Source of the DNA: Cristatella mucedo
Lineage: Eukaryota; Bryozoa; Phylactolaemata; Cristatellidae
NCBI GenBank assembly: GCA_009760855.2
Contig: WPIO01000053.1
Span: 1,567,501 to 1,631,500 of the forward strand
DNA length: 64,000 bases
Direction: 5' to 3'
Part shown: positions 34,280 to 44,789 of the stretch, piece by piece
How the letters are laid out: the number at the start of each line of letters is the position of its first letter
How positions within the stretch are numbered: position 1 is the first letter of the stretch
Translations under genes and position numbers: made by a program
The notes under the pieces: generated by a model
The model's input: only the letters and a program-made list of their open reading frames with translations
What the model was told of the DNA's origin: nothing
Database searches by the model: none

Positions 34280-36765
34280 GCTTGTGGCCGATTATTTTAG
34301 CAGCGTACAATGCAAGGTTGAGACTGGACCGCCGATGCGTCTGTTCCAGAATGGCGGTGCGGCATGCGGCAGCTCTTGAGGCGGTGCGTGGTGCCGCTGT
34401 CCACTGTCTCTTTGTGCTTGAGCGTATCACCCATGCCGAAGAGATATTGAACATCGTTGCTAGTACTACGAAATATGCCCTATTTCCAACGCTATATCGA
34501 ATAATAAATTACGGGACTACGCTGCTAGTACTGCTAGGGATGACGTAGCATAATTATGTACCCAGGCTAGGTTCGGTTGGCTGGGACCGGACGGCTGTAA
34601 TGCAGGCAAGAGTCACCGGCTAGGCCGGGGTCTGACCTACGGCATGGCCGGATGTGCGGTGACTAGAGGTCACCGGGGCTCTTGGGTAGGAAAAGTTGGC
34701 CGAGCAAGTCGTGGTGTTGGAGGCTCCCGGTCTCGCCGAGTTATAAATCTGGATGGTTGCAGGCGTGATCCGGCGATGCGACCACGCACGCAAGGCAACT
34801 AGTGCCCAAGACCCGAGCAGAGCTGGATAGCACGGTCATTGTTGTGATTTGTATATTCCGCGTTCCCCGTGTATCCTATTCGTGGCCCCCCATGAGTTGG
34901 CGTCTTTCGGCGGAAGCTCTCGACCGTCGTAGACGTCGACTCCGACTTGCCAAGATGCTACTCAGCTAGCCGGATCTTTTACATTGCACGCTCGTACTGT
35001 CGGAATGGAGTCGGTAAAACGGCGGGACTGCCGAAGCCGACTGACCGACTAACACGTTTGTTCGTGCTGGCTTCGTCGTCTTGCGCCCTATAGTATACTT
35101 TATATAGGACCGTCCATGTAGACTTGTTTAGTTCCCCTGCTGTTGTTGGCGCACGTGTTATTGTAAAGAGGTTTAGCCTGACGGCCGCTCGTCTTACCCT
35201 AGCTCAGTGGCATGGCGATTGGCAGAGTGGCCGGAGTATGGCGGGGTTTGGTGGGAATTAGCTTCTGACCCCTGGAACTCGGCTACAATTATTCACAGCG
35301 ATGGTCCACATCAAGTAGCTCGGAAAGGATGAACAGAGCGAATGTTTTCGCACGTTAATTCAACTCATTCAGGCGAACAATGTAGGTGTATCAATGCATG
35401 GCAATCGACGCCAATGGCCCGCGTGAATACTGCAATCTTTTTTGTACGACCGTCGTAAGTCGCCAGAAGGTTTCTGAGCCAAGATCTGATATTTCTTTCG
35501 TACGACAGTGCTTTGTGCTTAAAATGCAATCGCATCATTTCAGCACACCTTGCATGTAAAATTGCGAGCGGATACTCGTTATTGCATATAATTTTCGCCG
35601 ACTGCTACACGTATCGCGGTTTCTGTCGGACAGCTAGGAGCCGAAGCTAACCTCAGCCTGAGCATCTAACCTCTAACATCTAACCTCTACCTAAGCATCA
35701 CCTCTGCCTGAGCTATGTGATCTAGACTGGAAGAACAGGTATCGCATTTGATAGCCGAAGTGTAACAAAGTGAATGCTTACGTTACCCAACACGAGAAAG
35801 CACTGCTGCAAGCCGAGTCTTTGTTCTGTCGTAAGGAAGCGCCGTCCCATTGGCGACGAGTCGCTGACCGCCGGTTTCTGCTTTGCTGATATCATTGCTG
35901 AAGTCATTGCTGATTCCAACGGAGTTGCCAGTTCTGCTGCAGTTCGCGACTTTCGCAACAGTTGCCAACGCTCTTAATCGCGGACACCCCTGCTATTCTC
36001 TTGCTAGTCTCTGCTCCGATTATTGTGTTATTTGCTAGCAACATTGTGTGTTGATTTCTTCTGCCTTGGATTAATGACTGCAGTGCGTCCGCAACGGTTG
36101 CTCTCCCCGTGCATTGCCTTATCTTATGAGTCTAGGAAAGCCGCATACGGATCTGCGACTGGAGTACCGGAGCATCTGTGTCGCCCGTCATCTGGGTAGG
36201 CTGGGTATGCTTCGCACTTTTATTCTTTCGGGCCCTTAAAGCCTGCACACCGAGTAGCAGGTGCGAACCGGTTAGACGCACATTGCCGCTGCCTGAAGCG
36301 ACGCTGGTTCTCGGCGAACGTGCTTCCCAAGTGCTGCACCGCCGTTGCCTGGTGCAGTAGGGCGCGTTCATAACGTTGCAAGATGCTCACACAACCCCCG
36401 ACGTCGTCCGCGAGCTGTACAGCAAAAAAGTAGTTGCACTTAGGGAGCGCCGACGCAAACAACGTAACGGGCTCCAGCGGTGCGTGTATTCTTCTTCCCG
36501 CCTTCTGCGCAGCCGCCGACGGATCTTCCCTCTCCCGGCTCACAGCAAAGCTGCAGACGACAACGCAGCCCGGCGTCTACGTTACATTCGTCTTGCCTCG
36601 CCCCTGCATGCCAGAAACAGCTCATCACAGGCAGGCCAACGGGCCACAGCCAAGCCGGCCTCCATCCAGACCTGAACATGCCACTCGTGTGAATGTTCTT
36701 TGCTGCAGGTCATGAAACTTTTTTGGAGTTTTCGAGAGAGACGGAATTTCCGTGAAGTTAGACTG
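34280..36765. other. Unassigned intergenic sequence, partly GC-rich
   Basis: Nothing was firmly recognised. The part at about 34560-35300 is GC-rich with a TATAAAT at about 34743, possibly an old LTR or promoter. A short CTAACCTCTAACAT-type repeat lies near 35645-35715. Overlapping open frames at 36130-36700 lack domains. Confidence 0.3.
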
Positions 36766-36769
36766 CACA

Positions 36770-37125
36770 GTCTCTGTCTGAACAAAGGATGGCATGGTAC
36801 GCTTTTAATCATTCGAGTTTTAATTCATTTCTATATAAATATTGACCACCTGGATCCTGGCCAAATCCGTTTATTCGATTTTATTAAAATCGTCAGCCAC
36901 CACTCTAATGGTGCCTGACCGAGGGCAGCAATTATCCTTCGGTGCAGAACATTGCCATCGGACTACTCAGACTGGCAAAGTCGACGGCTACGTCTGAGCG
37001 AAACTTCTCGATGATGGGATTTATTGTTCTTAAATTGGAATTAGGCTGGCGTCCAAGACATCGAGAAGCTCGTTTTCATTAAGTCGAAACTCGCCGCATT
37101 TTGCGACTCCATGGCGCTCGGGCGA
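36770..37125 (+). pseudogene. hAT transposase C-terminal (dimerisation) relic
   Basis: Plus-strand translation gives SNYPSVQNIAIGLLRLAKST, then TATSERNFSMMGFIVLKL and, after one frameshift, VQDIEKLVFIKSKLAAF. This is the order of the hAT-family C-terminal dimerisation domain (the SER-FS core followed by a leucine-rich helix). Upstream, HLDPGQIRLFDFIKIV fits the preceding region in another frame. The element is broken, and no terminal repeats were identified. Confidence 0.68.
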
Positions 37126-37509
37126 CAACGCCAAGTATAGCAGCGACGACGACGACGAGGCCGCGGTGGACGCCGACCAGGAATGAAATTTAAGTGTGGC
37201 GACAAGCCGAAATAAAACCAGGTTTTATTTGTCAAAATTGGGTTTTATTCCAGGAAAACCTATAACCCAATTTGTCGGGCAACAAAATCGTGGTTTTCTA
37301 TCCTTGATTTGAACTTCCCAAAATGGCATGCGAAGTTCATGGAGACCAAGCTGGGTTGAGCTGATAGCTAGGAAACAGCTGCACTAAGAATAAACTTACT
37401 ACAAACAGCAGAACGAAGAGTTATCAAAAGGCAAAAAAGCAGACTAAGAACAGGACAAGTCAATGTATCAAAAGACACAGACTTGCTGGCTAAGCCGAAT
37501 AAGAGAAAT

Positions 37510-37665
37510 GGTTACATGGATCTGAGTCTTAGCCCTGGGGCTAGGTGCTCACTCTTTACGACCTGGGGTTAGAGCTCTGCAAAAATCATATATTTCCAAC
37601 TGCAAGCACCGGTAGCTGTTAAAAAGACTAGTCTGCCGCTAAAAAAGAGGCTATTAAATCAGAAA
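37510..37665 (+). mobile_element. SINE2 copy, diverged
   Basis: A weak head, then ACTGCAAGCACCGGTAGCTG and an AGAGGCTATTAAATCAG end shared with other SINE2 copies. Confidence 0.6.
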
Positions 37666-37689
37666 ACTTTAGATTTTAATTTAAAGATG

Positions 37690-38820
37690 TTTCCTCAGAT
37701 GCTCTTGAGTTGATTATTGTCGGGATGATTGCTAGGACTCTCAACTCAGCCGCATTTAAAAGAGCAATAGCGGTTATGTCTGCGCCACACTGGTCCTCTT
37801 CGGGGACGGGCGCCAGATTATTCTGAGGCTGCAAAGCAGCACACAAGCTTTATGCACGCAACAGCCCGCGTGCATAAAGCTTTACTTTCTCCCACTCGGA
37901 GTCGCGCAACAACCTGCGTGCCTTCTCCCACTCGTAGTTACTGCGGCGTTATAAAAACAGGCGACGACAACGGCAGTAGATGAGACGACGGGCTGACGAC
38001 GTCCGGGCACCTCTTCAGTGACGACGCCGCAGTGAGCTGCAGCATTGTGGACGAAGGCGACGAGTAACAAAGTCTCGCAATGACGTCTTGTTGGTGGCGT
38101 CTCGGTTCGCTCTTTGCCGCCGAACTTCCGGCTGCAGCGAGTCATCTACGCGTTATCCGCATGGAGCAGCAATCATGGACTGTGCCTTCGACGACGACAG
38201 TTCGCCCTCCTCGCTCTTGTCGTCCACGTCACGAAAAGCTGACGCAGAGATCTGGCAGCAGCTGTCACCCTGTAGTCAGCAGCCGTCGGCAGTGCTCAAT
38301 GCAGCTGCTCAGGCTGATTAAGATTCGCAGCTAAGAGAGTAGTGCTCGAACGAGGTAGATAAAGAACTCAAACACGACAGTAATAGAAACTGATAGAGCA
38401 GTTGCTCGATTGCCGAGTCTCGACGAGCCCGTAAACATGCAAGCTCAAAATGCGTCATTCGATTTAATGTAAAGGCGAAGCAAATACCGATTAGTAAGAA
38501 CTTTGCCGAAATCCTGTCACATGGCGCTTTGGGTAGCGTGGTTAGCAGTCACTAACAGAAGGAGCGACTAGCAAGATGCAATTGCAGCGTTCTTTAGCAG
38601 CAGATGTGTAGCAACACAGCTGGTAAGCGACTATTACAATCTTAACGGCTTTTATGGATGGACTCTATAGATGATTGCCTCAGAACTGCTGACAATTATG
38701 TCGATCTGTAAGTCTCAGATGCCTAGGCAACAGAATGATGCCTAGGCGACAGAAATGACGCTGATGCCTAGGCAACAGAAAAGCGAATGAGGCGGGCAGC
38801 AGGATGGCGGCCTGACGTCC
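37690..38820. other. Unassigned sequence with hairpin and short tandem repeats
   Basis: Contains the 15-bp-stem hairpin at 37845-37882, two nearby copies of TTCTCCCACTCG (about 37888 and 37923), and three copies of ATGCCTAGGCAACAGA-like sequence at about 38718-38781. A small open frame at 38175-38321 has a strong start context but no other support. Confidence 0.35.
37845..37882. repeat. Perfect 15-bp inverted repeat, 8-base loop
   Basis: AAGCTTTATGCACGC pairs exactly with GCGTGCATAAAGCTT across AACAGCCC. No gene or T-run is adjacent, so a transcription role is not implied. Confidence 0.85.
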
Positions 38821-38824
38821 GTAT

Positions 38825-39300
38825 GACTAGATCAAAGTTCTTACGCTGACCCACAAGGCCCGCCAGGGCTTGGCTCCTTCATACCCAGCAGAACTGCACC
38901 AGTTTCAGCCTCTTCGCGCCCTCAGGTCCTGTGTGGACAATGTATTAGTTGTTCCATTTCTCCTCTTAAAGACCGCTGGAGACAGAAGCTTTAGCTCTGC
39001 AGGTCCTAGACTGTGGAAGTCGCTTCCACAGCTCTTACGCCCCGACAACTACTCTCCTGCTGCCGACTTAGCTCATCCTTTTCAGCGGTCCTGAGCTGCT
39101 ACTTCCATACTACTCACTACCTCAACTGCTCTCTTGACTCTGTTATGCTTCCCAATTTCTCTTCGTTTCTCGAGGCGAAGTCTGTTTGCTACCAAATGCG
39201 TAACGAAAGCCGCTTAGGCTATGAGTGCGATATACAAAACTCTCCTGCATAACACCCACATGGTTTTTATGACTTTGCAGAGTTACAGGAGGAGATACAT
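38825..39300 (+). mobile_element. LINE-A, 3' end fragment
   Basis: The plus strand encodes LINE-A C-terminal sequence (MAPSYPAELHQFQPLRALRS, FSSAGPRLWKSLPQLL with a shift) and the 3' untranslated region with CTCCTGCATAACACCCACAT, ending near GAGATACAT at 39300. Confidence 0.82.
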
Positions 39301-39500
39301 CAAAGAGTCTCAAAAAGGAGGATGAGAGTAGGCTTCCAAAGACTGGCTATCTCTCCCGCCTCTCTCTCCCTCCTCTCTCTCTCCGCGTATATATGTCTAT
39401 CTCTCCCTTTCTGTCTCACTCTCCGACTCTCGCTTTTCGGAATCTAATCGTTTACCTAAACCTCGTGCGAACCTCAAATCCTTTGGAAACCGTGCCTTCA

Positions 39501-40453
39501 GGGGGAATGTCAAGAAAATGCCTATTAAGTTGTCCGACAATCAAATATGTGTTTATGGTACCTTTTGAAAGACAAATATATTAGAACTGGGATCGGAAGT
39601 TCTGACGACTTTCACATGAAAGAAAAAATCAGTTATGTCAACCATGTCTAACCAGGATGCAAACCGGAAGAAAAAAATCTACAAATAAAAGATTTTCCGA
39701 TCTCTGCATCATACTCGACTTGTATTCCAGCTTGTTAAACCTTGGTAGATCGCTGTAGATGCTTGAAGCTTGTTGAGGTGCATACTTGTGACTTTCATAC
39801 AGCTTCATTTCCAGAGTTGGTTGGTGCCTTTTAAATTTAATAACTCAAATAATATTTTACGCATCGGAGTGAAATTTGAAAAGTGAGTTCAAATCTATTA
39901 GTTTGACCCTAGTCTTTAATATTTTTGATTTCGGTTTGATACAATTAGTTCTATACGTCCACAATTACGGAAAATAAAGCTCCAGAACGTTTGATAAAGT
40001 ATACAGCAAATTGTATCAAACAAAAATAAAAAGTGTTAAAGATTTGGATAAAAACGTAGAGCTGAATTCACATTTCAAATTTCATCTCAATATGTGAAAT
40101 ATCAGTTGAGTTCTTTAATTTACAAGGCACCAACCAACCCTGGAAATGAATCTGTATAAAAGCCGCAAGGACGCACCTCAACAAGCTTCAAGCATCTATA
40201 GCGATCTACCAAGGTTCAACAAATTAGGATACAAGTCGCATATGATGCAGAGATTGGTACATTTTTTATTTGTAGATTTATTGCTTTTGGTTTACATCCG
40301 TGTTAAACGTGGTTGGCATAACCATTTTTTCTTTCATGTAGAAGTCGTCAGAACTTCCGACCCCACTTCTAACATATCTGTCTTTCGAAAGGTACTGTAA
40401 ACACAAATTTAATTTTCGGACACATTTTATAGGTATTTTTCTGAAATTCCCCC
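39501..40453. mobile_element. 953-bp palindromic foldback DNA element
   Basis: The element begins GGGGGAATGTCAAGAAAATG and ends with the matching inverted sequence (TTTTTCTGAAATTCCCCC). The arms can be followed inward for roughly 440 bases each with scattered mismatches, for example GTTGGTTGGTGCCTT at about 39819-39833 against AAGGCACCAACCAAC at 40124-40138, leaving a short AT-rich centre. There is no coding capacity. The right flank is TTAA and the left flank is TTCA, so a 4-bp TTAA-type target duplication with one later change is possible. Non-autonomous; its mobiliser is unknown. Confidence 0.82.
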
Positions 40454-40576
40454 TTAAGTTCGTACGCTCTCAAAGCCTAGAACTCACTTGCGACTGGCGT
40501 CACGACATTCCCTGACATGACCACATTTAAGAGAATAAGCTAAAAATGCATCAATTTATCTCAGCACTTAATGTGG

Positions 40577-40752
40577 TTCGGTGAGCTGCGATGGCTCAAT
40601 GATGGTAAGGAGGTTACTTTTTACGACCTCGCCCCGAGGTCGTGGGTTCCAATCCTGCATTGGGGATCCTTTATTGACACTGCAAGTGGTGGTGACAGCC
40701 TTTAAGGCTCTTCTGTCGCTATACAAAATAGGCTGTTCAACCATCTAGTATA
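40577..40752 (+). mobile_element. SINE2 copy inside LINE-B
   Basis: A tRNA-like head with GTCGTGGGTTCC in the B-box position (one change), then CACTGCAAGTGGTGGTGACA, AAGGCTCTTCTGTCGCTATA and AGGCTGTTCAACCATCT. Confidence 0.8.
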
Positions 40753-41163
40753 TTTGTCCTTTTTCTACTTATGCGTGCCTGCTGACATGTGCATGCTGCC
40801 AGTAACCATAGTTGCATGCTGACCCAGTGCATGCTACCTCTAACAATGTTATGCTTGTTGTCATTGAGCATGCTACCATTAACCGTTCGATTAGGCTTCT
40901 TATGCAGCAAATTTCAAGTGCATAGAAAGAGGTTGTGTTCTATGAGGGCGCTATACAATTTATTAATGTTATTATTATTATTATTATTATTAATGGCATC
41001 AAACGCTACTGAGAGGTTCAGCAGTGCTAGCCGAGACTCTTCCCATGCCAGCATGGCTGAGATGGTCATTAACGACTCGTAGCAGTGCTGAACTTTCAAA
41101 GCGATTTGCTGTAAAACCCGACTGAAGCTTATTTGCTAGGTCTTAAGTCTGAGTCTTTCTTGA

Positions 41164-41310
41164 GCTGATTTAGCCAATCGATTGAACAGTCTATTTTGAA
41201 TAGCGACTTGAGAGCCTTAAAGGCTGTCACCATCAGTTGCAGTTGGCAATCTAAGATTGCACTCAGCACGATTCGAACCCACGACCTTGGTTGTGAAGAG
41301 CATCCCGTCT
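41164..41310 (-). mobile_element. SINE2 copy
   Basis: Minus orientation, with the B box GGTTCGAATCG and the AAGGCTCTCAAGTCGCTAT body. The 3' end is diverged. Confidence 0.7.
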
Positions 41311-41314
41311 ATGT

Positions 41315-41585
41315 ATCATTAGCAGCGCACTGCAACCGTTTCGATGCTATTCAGTTCGACGTTACGCACCTTCAATGTCAAGCAACAACGGCCCTCAGGT
41401 GAGTCTTTAATGTATCAAGTACCAGAGGGACCTGGTCTGTATTAATACTCTCCTTTTCGCAACGCCTACTCTCTGGCTTTTCGAGGTAATCTCCTACCAC
41501 AATCTAGGCTCTTATTTTCGCACTTAAGACACAATACAGCTGTACTCGTGCTGTAATCCTTACTCACATTCCTCAATTTTGAACT
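41315..41585. other. Unassigned intergenic sequence
   Basis: Nothing was recognised. Confidence 0.3.
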
Positions 41586-41589
41586 CTTT

Positions 41590-42620
41590 CTAATTCGTCG
41601 ATGTATGCATTTCAGACATTCGCACCTGGATGGAAAAACATTTTCCCAAACTGAATGGCGATGAAACTAACTCGAAAGTTCACTGAAAGAAACTGACATT
41701 TCTCAGACATGAGAAAGTTTAAACCTTAAAATGGACTCAGCCAGCATATATTCAGTAGCCTCTGCAATAAATATATGCGATTTGTTCTATAATGACCTTT
41801 TACTACATGACCTCGATCCCAGTCAGGACCTCTAATTTTATTTACACGGCATTCCAAACATTCGGGTATGTCTAAAATGAGCCTGCTGAAGCCAGGTAGT
41901 TCTGTCAATTCGTGAATTTACGTCTAGACTTCTATAACTCACTATTGGGTGCCCTTGCTGCATGTGCAATGGGATGCAATACACTTGATGTAATACTCGA
42001 CAGCTAGGCTTCTGTCGTAAACTTTGCAACTGCCACATGAAAATACTTCTCACCGACCTGTACTGGCTACCCATCAAGCAGCATATCCGGTTCAAAGTTT
42101 TGTTGCTCACTTTTAGGTCCCTTCATTCTATTTCTCCGGGCCTACCTATCTAAATCTATGCCTTCGCATTTTAAGCATCGTAGTACCCACTTTCCCGACA
42201 CAAGCCTTTCAGATGTGCCCCTAATCCAATTCAAGTCTTAAGAATATCATTTATTAAAATAGTAATGATGATTATTATAATTAAAACGAAAATACTAATA
42301 CCAAGACATTTATAGAAAGCCCTAACCGAAATAAATCTCATTAGAGGCACTTTACGTATGCTGAAAAGCCTTTTGTTCGTATGCTCCAAAAGCCAGGAAC
42401 TCACTGCAAACTGACTTGACAATATATCAAGAGTTGATGACATTCAAAACATGCTAAAAACGCAGCTGTTTCTCACTTCGTTTTCTCTATCCGTCTGAAC
42501 AGTTCTGTATCTGCATATGAGTGCTTAAGTTGTGTGTGTTATCCCTAACCTATTGACGAGCTTCTTTTCCTGCATATGCAAAGTACCAAGGAAGAGATTA
42601 AATTCTCTTAGGAGATATAT
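41590..42620 (+). mobile_element. LINE-B, heavily degraded copy
   Basis: Nucleotide and peptide remnants follow LINE-B order: IRTWM-like start near 41620, the GACTCAGCCAGCATAT stretch near 41732, the CACCGACCTGTACTGGCTAC segment at about 42050, CCAGGAACTCACTGC near 42394, and the tail AAGGAAGAGATTAAATTCTC at 42588-42607. An ATT/TAAT-rich interruption with minus-strand tail features lies near 42230-42350. Confidence 0.7.
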
Positions 42621-42621
42621 A

Positions 42622-42623
42622 CA

Positions 42624-42668
<45 letters not shown>

Positions 42669-42702
42669 CATATATATATATTTATATGTAAATATATATC
42701 CT
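42622..42702. repeat. (TA)n microsatellite
   Basis: Nearly pure TA with a few G and C changes. It follows the LINE-B tail, the usual place of its simple-repeat end. Confidence 0.92.
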
Positions 42703-42727
42703 GATTTAAATATTGAATGATATAAAT

Positions 42728-42902
42728 AAGTGGTTCTTAACCTTCCTAATGCCACGACCCTTTAATACAGTCCCTCATCGTGTGGCGACCCTCCAACCAT
42801 AAAATTATTGCGTGCAAAATGTGGGAATGCGTGTTTTCCGATGGTCTTAGGCGACCCGTTCGATCCCCAGAGGGGTCGCGACCCACAGGTTGAGAACAGC
42901 TG
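42728..42902 (+). mobile_element. Non-autonomous SPIN-family hAT element with 8-bp target duplication
   Basis: The left part reads AGTGGTTCTTAACCTTCCTA, ATGCCACGACCCTTTAATAC and CCAACCATAAAATTATT. The right part reads GTGTTTTCCGATGGTCTTAG, GCGACCCGTTCGATCCCC, AGGGGTCGCGACCCACAGGT and TGAGAACAGCTG. From memory these are the two ends of the short SPIN (Space Invaders) hAT consensus known from mammals, reptiles, amphibians and some invertebrates, with the middle deleted. The termini are inverted repeats with the hAT-type (C)AG start. ATATAAAT at 42720-42727 and again at 42903-42910 is a perfect 8-bp target-site duplication, the size hAT transposases make. There is no coding capacity. Confidence 0.92.
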
Positions 42903-42911
42903 ATATAAATG

Positions 42912-43290
42912 ATAAATAGTGTAGCGTTCCCGATCACTCATATTCAGAATAATAGGTAGGCATCTACAGCTCATGGAACCAGCACAGATGCAGTAGCTAC
43001 AGATGTACCGAGTCTGATTAAATACTACAATATGAGCCACTAGCCTCACCAGTCTCGCACGTGGCAGCAGTTCAAGGTAAAATCAAACAGCATCAAACCA
43101 GCACTAAAATACACATTTGCTTCAGTCTAACAGCAACATCAGGGTGATCGCTAACACAGTGACAGCTTAAATTTCAGAAGACAGAGTGTCCTAATTGAGT
43201 CAAAGCCTCTTCCTCTATTTAGAATTGCAATGGTGAGAAGGTGAGCAAAAGCCTGTATTAGCCACGATTAAAGTTTACCGAAAAATTCTG
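42912..43290. other. Unassigned intergenic sequence
   Basis: Nothing was recognised. Confidence 0.3.
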
Positions 43291-43506
43291 CACTGCATGC
43301 ACAAACATCAATACATACCTTTTCCAGAGTGGACGCAGCACAAATTCAAAATCCAAGCAGAACACGACAAACGTGAAGAAGCCCTAAAACAAGACAGGCA
43401 AGTGACCCACTTTGTGCTAGTCATGGGAGTAGTCACTCCAAGAGCAGTTGACGTCATCACAAACGCACGGCAGAGAGTGCTTTTTTTGAGCCGATCTCAA
43501 ACTTAG
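43291..43506 (+). pseudogene. Unrecognised coding-like fragment
   Basis: An open frame of about 70 residues with PFPEWTQHKFKIQAEHDKRE, then VTHFVLVMGVVTPRAVDVI and a stop. The mix of amphipathic helix and hydrophobic strand looks like real protein, possibly from a retroelement gag or transposase. I cannot name a family. Confidence 0.3.
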
Positions 43507-43509
43507 CCC

Positions 43510-44150
43510 AAAAGTACTATGCGTCGGGGTGGGAGGCGGGAGGTGACAGCCTGTACATCACGAGGAAGGGAGCGAGAGACAAGCACCGAGTTCACCGAGG
43601 CAAAAGGACGGGCGAGAGGAACTGAAGCGTCTTTAGCCGAGGTTCTAAACGATTCAAAGTCATTGCAAGCAGCAGCGACCTGAGCGTGAAGCCAATTTCA
43701 GACGTGTAGTGCCTACGAACGGAAGACCCGACTAAAAGCACGGTTTTAGCCTAGTCCGAAAGACGGCTCCGAGAAGGAATGGAAGCAGATGAGGAGGGGA
43801 TAACAATAGCAGCTGGATGCTCAGCTCAGCGACTTTCTTCTTTCTTCTTTCTCACTCCAACGAATTCCAAAAGCCACGGTATTCTTCAAGCACTCAAGCC
43901 TACTCAGCTAGGCCAGCTGAGCAATTCACTTTTGTTCATCGATCGCTGGACTTCGAGGGTAAGGCTACCCAACTCAGCATCCGCGTGGTCGTATTGCCTA
44001 GTTAAAGCAGACTCTACTTTTAGGTCAAGCCTGTGCAGCGAGCAATCGCCACAGGCTTGTCCAGGATCGTCGCCTAACACGATTCGGTAGCCAGAAAAAA
44101 TCCTGTCAAAAATCGTAGAGCACCTTCTGACCAGCGGTATAAAATGCAAC
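43510..44150. other. Unassigned sequence downstream of GPR155-like exon 11
   Basis: A minus-strand open frame at 44152-43904 (GYRIVLGDDPGQACGDC and onwards) is coding-like but unrecognised. It does not match the expected DEP domain. Confidence 0.3.
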
Positions 44151-44156
44151 AATTAT

Positions 44157-44274
44157 TTGAATGGCGTCCTAAGAGAACTTAATCTCTATTCAGGCTCTTC
44201 ACATATGCCCCGGGGCTCGAGCCCACGACCTCGGCCAGACCTTGAAGGGGCGAGAACCTTGACCTTTGGGCCAG
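44157..44274 (-). mobile_element. SINE1 copy
   Basis: Minus orientation, with B box GGGCTCGAGCCCC and a tail with GAAGAGCCTGAATAGAG. The head is slightly diverged. Confidence 0.8.
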
Positions 44275-44687
44275 ATTAGCGTGACGATGGCCAGTTCACT
44301 CCCGCGCTTCATTCTTTTGTCAAGCTGTCTGCTCGCCGCGACAAGACCAAGAGGTCACTGACAAGTCAGTGAAGAGAAATGCGAGCCAAATGGGAAGATT
44401 GGGAGAGCTTGACTACTCTGCGGCACTCGCTTCAGACGGCCGTTCAATGCCCGTTTGAATCCGCATTCTGCCAGGGAGGATCTACACCTGGGAGCAGCCA
44501 AGGGTGGGTGCTAAGGTCAGAGGAACCGGGGGAATCGTGTCGTGGCAATCGTAACTGCCCCCCCCGTACGAGGAATCGTTACCCCGCCCTGTACACAGAG
44601 ATGAGACGGTGAAGCAAGGCTGTGCTCCATGCTAGCTAGATCTGGTCGCTAAGTATGACAGAAGGCAATTCTGAGGTCTTCACTGAC

Positions 44688-44789
44688 CTGGCCAATATTG
44701 AGAATGGCATCCATGAAAGCGATTTCGATGTAGACTCCCAACTTGATCATATCAATGTTGACAAGCTTGTAAATTCTGACGAAGATGCT
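44688..44789 (-). CDS. GPR155: GPR155-like exon 11
   Basis: 34 codons, phase 0 at both ends. Acceptor TTTTCTTGCAG, donor CAG/GTCAGT. It encodes SIFVRIYKLVNIDMIKLGVY and continues to ILNIGQ, corresponding to the region of human GPR155 that ends in FNFGQ. Confidence 0.85.

Larger units (their letters stand above)
39400..41005 (+). mobile_element. LINE-B copy split by two nested insertions
   Basis: LINE-B sequence resumes in register three times: 39400-39500 (ending AAACCGTGCCTTCA), 40454-40576 (starting TTAAGTTCGTACGCTC) and about 40755-41005 (to the tail and (ATT)n). The foldback element fills the first gap and a SINE2 the second. Confidence 0.82.

Noticed and set aside
37030-37200. Minus-strand open frame ending in a stop, with AATAAA close behind, first taken for a terminal exon of the GPR155-like gene
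   Set aside because: The plus strand of the same bases encodes a hAT dimerisation domain, so the minus frame is antisense; it also lacks DEP similarity and a good acceptor.
42728-42902. Vertebrate contamination as the source of the SPIN element
   Set aside because: It is flanked by a perfect 8-bp duplication within local LINE-B/(TA)n sequence, which shows an insertion in this genome.
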